From Chrysochromulina parva (taxonomy: Eukaryota; Haptophyta; Prymnesiales; Chrysochromulinaceae), in contig PJAB01000795.1 in the NCBI GenBank assembly GCA_002887195.1, forward strand, positions 1 to 20,614: a stretch of 20,614 bases of DNA, in the 5' to 3' direction. Of this stretch, positions 7,131 through 14,311 are shown one piece after another (positions within the stretch are counted from its first letter, which is position 1; every line of letters starts with the position of its first letter). The position numbers and the translations under genes are program-made. Below the pieces are notes generated by a model. That model worked only from the letters and a program-made list of their open reading frames with translations. It was not told the DNA's origin and did not search any database.

Positions 7131-9461
7131 ATGGCGTCACCACAAGAGGCCGAACAGTGGCTTTTGCCGTCCGTGTCTGATTTGATCCACCGTGCAGCCA
7201 TGCAGCAGCTCCCTTTCGAGCTCGACAAGCTGCCGCCCGCTTGGGCGCTCAATGCTGGTTTCACCAGGTCGGCGAGTGCTCGCACGATCGTGTTGTCTCC
7301 CAGCGATGCTGCCGAAGCAGAGGATGCGGAGTCGGCACGAGGCGCTGCGGCCCTCGGCGTGCCCATCGTTCGCAGCGGGCAGCGCGCCATGACGATGACG
7401 GTACCATCGAGCATCGTGGACGGCGACGGCGATGTCTACGTAGGCCTTTGCGATGCGCTCGCGTCGTTCAGCGACTCCAAGGCCGGGCGCGCGTGGGGCG
7501 TGCGCCTCAGAACAGGCGAGGTGCACACGACTTCCAACGCTTACTACGGCGGCGAGAGTGGCCGGCTGCTCTATGCGGATGGTTACCCGAAAGGCGGTCG
7601 GCGCGGCCCCATTGTGGGTGCGCTGCTGGTGATCATCATTTTGGACATGGACAAGGGCACGCTGGCCTTCCAGATTGGCGATCGACAGCCCGTTCAGGCA
7701 TGCGTCGACTTGCGGGGCGTCAAGGCGTTGCGTCCGTGGGCGCTCTGTGTCGGCCGCCACGCGCAAGTGCGCACCAAACCCGACTGGCTACGCTTGGGCA
7801 CAATTCCATTCACAGCCCTCCGCCAGCCTGTGCCTCCCGCGCCGCTGGGCAGGGCATTCCACTCGCCAACGCCACGCCCGAGCTCGCGCCCAAGCTCGGC
7901 AACGGTCGCGCCGCTCCCAACTCCCGATCCCTCACCCAACCCTACACGCCCGAGCTCAGCGAGATTGGCTGCGAGCTCGCCGCGAGGTCCGGTGCGCGCG
8001 ACGTTGAGCGCCATGGCGAGCGCTCGCCCCTCGGGTGCGGCGAGCTCGCTTGGGGGTACCAACAGCGCTCGCAACAGCGCTCATACGCCGCATCTGCAGC
8101 CTCCGCCGCATCCTCAGTACTCCAAATCGGCTTGGGCAGTCATCGCCTCGCGACCGTTCGCCAAGCCGCCGCTGCCGCCGAGTGCGGCTCGCTTGGCTTT
8201 CCTGGCATCGCCGAACATCGCTGGGCTGCAACGGTTGTACTCCCGCGATACCACTCCGGGTGCAGCGCTACTCACGCAAGGCGCTGCTGCACTGGCCGCT
8301 GCTCTAAGCCATCTGTCGGCGGGCGCTGCAACGGGCGCACGCTCGCGTCAAATCGACGAAATCGATGAACCGCCATCGAGGCATCGCCCACGACCGCCGT
8401 TAGAGAGGCGCACTCGCCCAGCGTCGGCGGACTACGTGACCAGCATGGGTGTCACTTCGGGCGACGTCGTCACGGCCTATAACGACGTCAGGCTCGTGCT
8501 CTCTTTGAGAGAGCAGAGAGAGAGCGCGCAGGCGCGCAAGAGAGGATCGTCTGATGCACGGGAGGACGGGTCAGAGGACGGGCAGCTTGCGGCGGGTGCC
8601 GCCGTGCGCCGGGTGGCAGTGGGCCAGGGGGCAGGGGGACAGGTGGCAGGGGGACAGGTGGCAGGGGGGCGGGTGGCAGGGGTGCACCCATCACAGCGCC
8701 CATCATCGGCTCGCCGTTCGCTGTCGCCCAAGTCTTTCGAGCGGCTGCAGGAGCTTGAGAGTGCCCACAAGCAGCTCTGCGAGCGAGTGCTCACGCTGCA
8801 GGGCGAGCTCGCAGCCGAGCTCGCGAGAAAGCGCTCCTCATCGCGCTCTCCCGACCACTCCTCATCACGCTCTCCATCGCGCTCTCCCGATCGCTCCTCA
8901 TCGCGCTCTCCCGACCACTCCTCATCACGCTCTCCATCGCGCTCTCCCGATCGATCCTCATCGCGCTCTCCCGACCACTCCTCGTCACGCAAGGAAATCA
9001 TGAATGCGTCGAAGGGGAGGGCGCAGACGCGGCGCAACCTTGAGAAGATGGCCAAACACCAGGCAGACCACTCTCGCATGGCCAAGCCCACTGCCAAAGC
9101 TATGAATCGGAACTACCTGTCCTCGCGGGTGTCGGTCGTTCCAGAGTATGTGAAGCTCGAGCCTTGTGACGGCATCGCCGTCCATGACCAGTTGCACAGG
9201 CTCCTCAAGCAGCACTCGGTGAAACTGATTGACCTGTTCCGACAGTGGGACCATGATGGCAACGGCGGCATCAGCTTCGACGAGTTTCGCGAAGGCTTTG
9301 CGGCGCTGGGCTACTCGGCGCCAACACGCGAGCTCAAGGCCGTCTTCAAATCCTTGGACACGGACAATGACAACTTTGTCGAGTACGAGGAATTCAAGGT
9401 GGCCTTTAGCCAGGCGCCACGCAAGGCGCCACGCAAGGCGCCACGCAAGGCGGAGCTCAAC

Positions 9462-9518
<57 letters not shown>

Positions 9519-12500
9519 GAGGAGGAGGAGGAGGAGGAGGAGAAGGAAAAGGAGGAGGAGGAGGAGGAGGAGGAGGAGGAGGATGCGTCAACGCCGGCGA
9601 ATGCGGCGGAGGCGTCGGAGGCGCCATCGAAGGAATCGTCAGACTCACCGTCAGACTTCATCTGGGCGGATTCAGCCGATTCAGTCATGGGGTCGCTCGA
9701 GGCGCTCCGAGTCGCACAGGCCGCGGCTGCGATCCAACTGCAAGCCATCCAACGGGGCCGCGCGGCACGAGCCGCTGCGGCGGCAAGGAGGGCGGAGGTC
9801 GCACAGGAGAATAGCGCAGCGACCAAGTTGCAGGCGACCAAGCGCGGCCGGGATGAGCGCGCAAAGCTCGCGGCACAGAGGGCGGAGGAGGTTGCAAAGC
9901 TCGCGGCACAGAGGGCGGAGGAGGTTGCGCATGTTGCGGCACGGAGGGCGGAGGAGGAGCAGGCGGCAACACGTGTACAGGCGGTCCGACGTGGCCACTC
10001 GGCGCGAGCCACGACAGCCTCGATGCGAGCCATGGGCGTTGCCAGCGAGGGCAGCCCAGCCGACGAGGTTGCTCTGGTCGCCGGAAACGCCGCGGCGGAG
10101 AATGCGAAGGCGGAGGCCGAGGCGGCGGTCGATGCGGAGAAAGCAATGGCGGAGGCCGAGGCGGCGGTCGATGCGGAGAAAGCGATGGCAGAGGCCGAGG
10201 CGGCGGTCGATGCGGCAGCGAGCGCCGCCGAAGAGGCGCGAGCTGCGACCAGGGTGCAGGCCAGAGCCCAAACGTCCACGCTGCGAGCCGCGCAGTCGAG
10301 CGCCGACGCGTCTGATGGGCACGACAATGCCGACGAGGCCAAGGTGAGAGTGCAAGCAGTGGCAGGAGTGGCGGCTGACGGGGCAGAGCCGAGCGTGACG
10401 CTGGCTGAGGCTGCAGCTGAGGCCAGAGCAACTGCAGAAGAGGACGCCATGGCGGCGGCGACGCGGCTGGAGGCGGCGTCGGTCAAAGCAGCAGCTGTGG
10501 AGGCGGCGTCTAAGGCGTCGGCCGAGGCGGCGTCGGCAGCGGAGCCGGCGGGATCAGAGCCGGCGGGAGCGGAACCCGCGGCAGCGGAACCGGTGGGAGC
10601 GGAACCGGCGGGAGCGGAACCGGTGGGAGCGGAACCGGTGGGATCGGAACCGGCGGGAGCGGAACCGGTGGGATCGGAACCGGCGGGAGCGGATCTGGCG
10701 GCTGAAGATGCGGCGGCAGAACATACGGCTGCAATAGCGGCAGAAGAAACGGCTCCTGCGGAGCTGGCTACGGAGCCGAAGATTGATTCGAGGGAGAAGG
10801 ATGAAGAGGCGGTGCTCGAGGAGCTGCGAGAGCGCGACGAGAAGCGCATCGCTCGTCAGGCGGAGGCCATGGTGGCCGAGAATGAGGCGATCCAGGCGGC
10901 ATTGACCGAGGCGGCAGAGCGGCGTGCAGCCAAGGCGGCAACGCAAGAGCAGGTGAAGGCTGAGGAAGCACCACAGACCCGTGCGATCGTCGCTGCGGAG
11001 CAAGGCGGTCTGGCCGAGGCGGCGGCGGCCGAGGCGGCGGCGGCCGAGAAGGTGGCGGCCGAGAAGGCGGCGGCCGAGAAGGCAGCGGCCGAGGTAGCAG
11101 CGGCCGAGGCGGCAGCGGCCGTGAAGGCGGCAGCCGAAAAGGCGGTGGCGGAAGTGGAGGCGGAGGCGGAGGCGGCAGAGGCCGAGGCGGCAGCGGCTGA
11201 GGCGGCAGCCGAGAAGGCGGAGGCGGAGAAGGCGGAGGCGGAGAAGGCGGAGGCGGAGGCGGCAGTTCGTACCGCTCACACCCACATGGCCGAAGCCGAC
11301 GCTGCCTCTACCTCTACCGCAGCCGAGACGGCCGCAGCGTATGTAGCGGAGCTGGCCAGTCAGCTTACAGCTGCCAAGCTCGATCTGAAGTTTGCTTTTT
11401 CTGCCCACGAACGGCTCGAGTTGCAAGGCGACGTGAAGAGGCTTGAGGCGGCGATGGCGACGGCGACGGCGATGGCGGCAGTCGAGGCGGCGACCGCTGC
11501 CGCTGCCGCCAATGAAGCCGCTCTGGCGGCCCAGGCAGCCGCAGCAGCGGCCGAGGAGGCGGTGGCTGAGAAGGCAGCGGCCGAGAAGGCGGCGGCCGAG
11601 AAGGCAGCGGCCGAGAAGGCAGCGGCCGAGAAGGCAGCGGCCGAGAAGGCAGCGGCCGAGAAGGCAGCGGCCGAGAAGGCAGCGGCTGAGAAGGCAGAGG
11701 CTGAGGCGGCCGCGGCCGAGAAGGCGGCGGCTGAGAAGGCGGCGACCGAGAAGGTGGCGGCCGAGGCGGCGACAAAGGTGGCGGCGACGAAGGCGGCGGC
11801 CGAGGCGGCGGCCGAGGCGGCGGCGGCGGCCGTTAACGTGGGCCACCAAAACAGCGATGCGAAGAGCGAGTATGCTGTGAATGCCGCGGAGGTCACAGAT
11901 GGGGCGGTGGAGGCGGCTAAAAAGGCAGCAGAGGCTGCTCAAGTTGCGGATGCTCAGGCTGCAGCACACGCAGCCAAGGAGGCCATGGAGGAGGGGCGGG
12001 ATGCGCTGCCTCCGTTTTCTTCAACGGCGATCATAAAGGCGACGGCCACGCGGAACGTGGCAGAAGCGCTTGTGGACGCGTTCGTCACCACGCACAACGG
12101 ACTTCGCTTTCGCCACGTCTCGGTTGATGCGGCCTCGGCGGCGCTCGAGAAGCTTCGAGGTTCCGCTGAGGTGGCGTACGGCGCAGATGCGTCCGCCATT
12201 GGAGCAGCCATCCGCGACGGCGGTGCTATCCCGCATCTCGTGGCGTGCATCGACTCGAGCGACAGCGATGTACAGCACAGTGCAATGTCGCTGCTCGGCA
12301 ACTTGCTCTCGGACGTGTACGATCGTGAGTCGCGTGCAACGCTTGCCCTCTTTGTAGCGGACGGTGGCTTGGCGGCGCTGCAGCGCTGCTTGCGTGCGCC
12401 AGAGCCAACGAATCTGTTTGCGTGCGCGGCGCTGCAAAATGTGACGTCCCTCGATCCTTTCGACACGTGCGCGAAGCTGCGTGAGCAGGGCTGTGCCGCC

Positions 12501-13571
12501 GATCTTCGTTCGTTGGTGAGCTCCAGTGACCAGACTGTGTCCAGCTACGCGACGGCCGTGCTTGCGAATCTGCGCGCGTACGATCCTTTATCGGAGAGTG
12601 ACGAGGCAGTGGATGAGGCGATCCGAAAGCGCCGGCTGGCAGCCCTTGTCGAGCAGATGCGCACGGGGAAAGCAGTTGCATCGGTGCAAGCCGCTGCGCT
12701 CCGCTGGATTCGGCGCCGACGAGAGATCCTTTCTTCGATGCGGGAGCAGGGCAAGGATGAAGTGCGCGGCGCGGTCCCTAGCGCGGCATCAGACGTCGCG
12801 CAGGCTCGAACTACCGTACCCTCGCCCGCACCGACTGATGGGCCGTTGAGTGGGGTCGAGTCGCACGGCCTGCCTCTCCCTGCTCTACTCCCTGCTCCAC
12901 CGCCACCGCTGCAACTGGGCATTGACGAAGCCGAGGCGACGCGGCCTACGCTCGTCGATGAGCTCAAGGACACGGTTGTGGACGGCATGGTGGACGGCAG
13001 GGTGCTGGAAAAGCTTTTGTACAAGTGGGTCGAGAGGCTAGATGGTGCATCTGAAGACACTGCCGTTGCGCTATGTGAGGAGCTACGGGCAAGCGGTGCG
13101 GTCGCCGTCATCAGCAACTTCCTGACGCACGAGTCCGCGAAGATCTACCAGCTGGCCATCTATCTCGTCGGGAATCTGGCCTCGGAGGCTTTTGATCCGC
13201 ATGCAAGCCTGAGCAAGCGCGAGCTCAAGCAAGCTGGCGCGTTCGAACTCCTCCTCCATCACCTCTTCTCTACCGACGATGTAACCCTTCTCATGACGCT
13301 CTGCGCCATTCAGAACATGTGCATGGAGATCGAGTATGTCGATGCACTGAAGAAAGCAGGGGGCATCAAGAGGCTGCGGAACATCGTCACTCCTCAGCTT
13401 CTTCCATTTGCGCAGGGCTGCCTCGATAACGTGCGCCTTGTCTATTCCCTCCAGACAATGCAGAAGAAGGCCTTGAAGACTAAGGCCGAGGCCACACAAG
13501 TACTGGATGGGTTTGTCCGCCGTCGGCGGGCTCGTCAAGCAGCTGCAAATATGTGGCATGGGGGCACATAG
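7131..13571 (+). CDS. Multidomain SPRY / EF-hand / IQ / coiled-coil / ARM protein, 2146 residues
   Basis: The start is the ATG at 7131; a GTG directly before it is not a likely eukaryotic start. Domains in order: SPRY-like (about 90-216; YVGLCDA, WGVRLRTGEV, LDMDKGTLAFQIGD); a Ser/Pro/Ala-rich region with recurrent RPSSAR-type motifs (217-560); RS-like repeats (568-620); two EF-hands with canonical loops DHDGNGGISFDE (707-718) and DTDNDNFVEYEE (743-754); a triple APRK block; an Asp15/Glu run (781-817); three IQ motifs starting near 865, 900 and 945; an Ala/Glu/Lys helical region (about 985-1615); two ARM-repeat modules (about 1690-1865 and 1983-2139), each ending in an IQ-like basic helix. 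EF-hands bind calcium, IQ motifs bind calmodulin-like proteins, and SPRY and ARM bind protein partners. I infer a large calcium-responsive cytoskeletal or ciliary scaffold, but no full-length family is recognised. The gene is intronless here and rich in minisatellites. Confidence 0.85.
8623..8681 (+). repeat. 15-nt tandem repeat encoding GQVAG/GRVAG
   Basis: About four units of GGACAGGTGGCAGGG-like sequence encode G-Q/R-V-A-G repeats in the disordered part of gene 4. It is a small in-frame minisatellite with one unit altered to GGGCGG. Confidence 0.7.
8834..8990 (+). repeat. 60-nt tandem repeat encoding an RS-like 20-residue unit
   Basis: A period of exactly 60 nt is visible: 8834-8893, 8894-8953 and a partial third copy 8954-8990. 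Copies one and two are almost identical. Each full unit gives SSSRSP-DHSSSRSPSRSPDR-type peptide, itself made of shorter SRSP pieces. RS-rich segments are usual targets of SR-type kinases and of protein interaction; that role is inferred. Near identity suggests recent expansion. Confidence 0.85.
9414..9581 (+). repeat. APRK triplet followed by (GAC)15 and (GAG)n acidic run
   Basis: Three GCGCCACGCAAG units (Ala-Pro-Arg-Lys) are followed by AELNDDN, then fifteen GAC codons (9471-9515), nine GAG (9516-9542), Lys-Glu-Lys and ten GAG (9552-9581). A strongly basic block thus abuts about 36 acidic residues directly after the second EF-hand. Pure codon runs point to slippage expansion; the charge could modulate calcium binding or partner contacts. 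Confidence 0.8.
9864..9962 (+). repeat. 33-nt (11-residue) coiled-coil repeat between IQ motifs
   Basis: Three consecutive 33-nt units (9864, 9897, 9930; the third diverged) encode KLAAQRAEEVA-like 11-mers between the second and third IQ motifs of gene 4. An 11-residue period fits a hendecad coiled coil, so the insert keeps helix phase. Confidence 0.75.
10113..10214 (+). repeat. 39-nt (13-residue) repeat EAEAAVDAEKAMA
   Basis: Two nearly identical 39-nt units (10113-10151, 10152-10190) and a partial third (10191-10214) encode EAEAAVDAEKAMA at the start of the long Ala/Glu helical region of gene 4. Confidence 0.8.
10542..10691 (+). repeat. 15-nt minisatellite, ten units of EP(A/V)G(A/S)
   Basis: Ten uninterrupted 15-nt units of GAGCCGGCGGGAGCG type encode Glu-Pro-Ala/Val-Gly-Ala/Ser. 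One unit reads EPAAA. Pro and Gly in each unit should break the helix, so this is a flexible hinge between two helical parts of gene 4. Confidence 0.85.
11565..11699 (+). repeat. 15-nt minisatellite, nine units of AEKAA
   Basis: Nine uninterrupted units of GCCGAGAAGGCAGCG type (starts at 11565 and every 15 nt to 11685) encode Ala-Glu-Lys-Ala-Ala. Looser versions of the same unit lie at about 11020-11260 and 11715-11760. The five-residue period is not a heptad; it suggests a single stable alpha helix rather than a classical coiled coil. Confidence 0.85.
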
Positions 13572-14311
13572 GGAGCACACGCCCTTAAGTCCGACTTTGA
13601 GGAACGAGGAGAACGACATCGACTTGAGCCCGCGGAAGATTTAGGTGTATTAGCCCGGATCGACTGTTGAGTCCCACGTCCCAGTTCTTTGAGAGCTGAT
13701 GGTCACACCTCGGGGCATGGTCGCTTGGTCGGGCGATCCGTTACGTTTTCCCTTACACGTTAGTCTTGAAATATTGGGCCGTCCTACCAGCGAGGAACCA
13801 GCACGCAAAACCACCTAAACCACCGAGATCCGAGTGTCCCGTCTGAGTCGTCACAGCGCCAGAGCCTACTGCGACCTAGACGGCCTACGCACATTCATCA
13901 CACATGAGTCCCAAGCGATCCCACCTCCTCCCTTGTCCCGAGCCTCGCGCGCCCCGCGTAACTGCTCCGCCCAGCCAGGAGCGTGCGCCACACCAGCCTC
14001 TGCTCTGGTGCGCATGGCAGGTCTGCTGCCTGCCTGATGCCTGCCTTCTGATGTCGCGCACTTCCCGCATGCTCGCCCCGCGAACCTGATCGATGCTGCC
14101 CCTGCAAGCTCACTCGATCTGCTGCCCCACCCCACCCTATCTATCTATGGTACACTGAAAGCGACCACGATTTATGCGCGCTACGGCGTCGGCGAGCGCA
14201 TCAATGCTACGACGGGGGCGATTCTGATGGTATTCACAGGCGAACTCGCCGAAGGGGAGAGCCCGCTAAAAGCGCCGACGAGTACAGCACTTGTGGCGAT
14301 TCGTGCGCAGA
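13572..14311. other. Convergent intergenic region, 740 nt, between genes 4 and 5
   Basis: Genes 4 and 5 end towards each other here. Several short frames of 60-90 codons overlap on both strands around 13830-14135 and none looks coding. A plus-strand frame without an early ATG stays open from 14038 to 14367 and is noted as a finding. No hairpin terminator-like structure or poly(A) hexamer was recognised. Confidence 0.45.

Noticed and set aside
7241..8368. 375-codon plus-strand frame inside gene 4
   Set aside because: It lies in an alternative frame of the SPRY and Ser/Pro coding; the SPRY motifs are only in the other frame.
8834..8990. CRISPR-like array
   Set aside because: The 60-nt units are directly adjacent without unique spacers and are in frame within a eukaryotic coding region.
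9311..10849. 512-codon Ser/Ala-rich frame on the minus strand
   Set aside because: It is antisense to the EF-hand, acidic and helical coding of gene 4; the Ser runs mirror GAC/GAG repeats, and there is no domain.
10554..11969. 471-codon Arg/Leu-rich frame on the minus strand
   Set aside because: It is a shadow of the AEKAA-type repeats in gene 4; its periodic GRRLL is the repeat read backwards.
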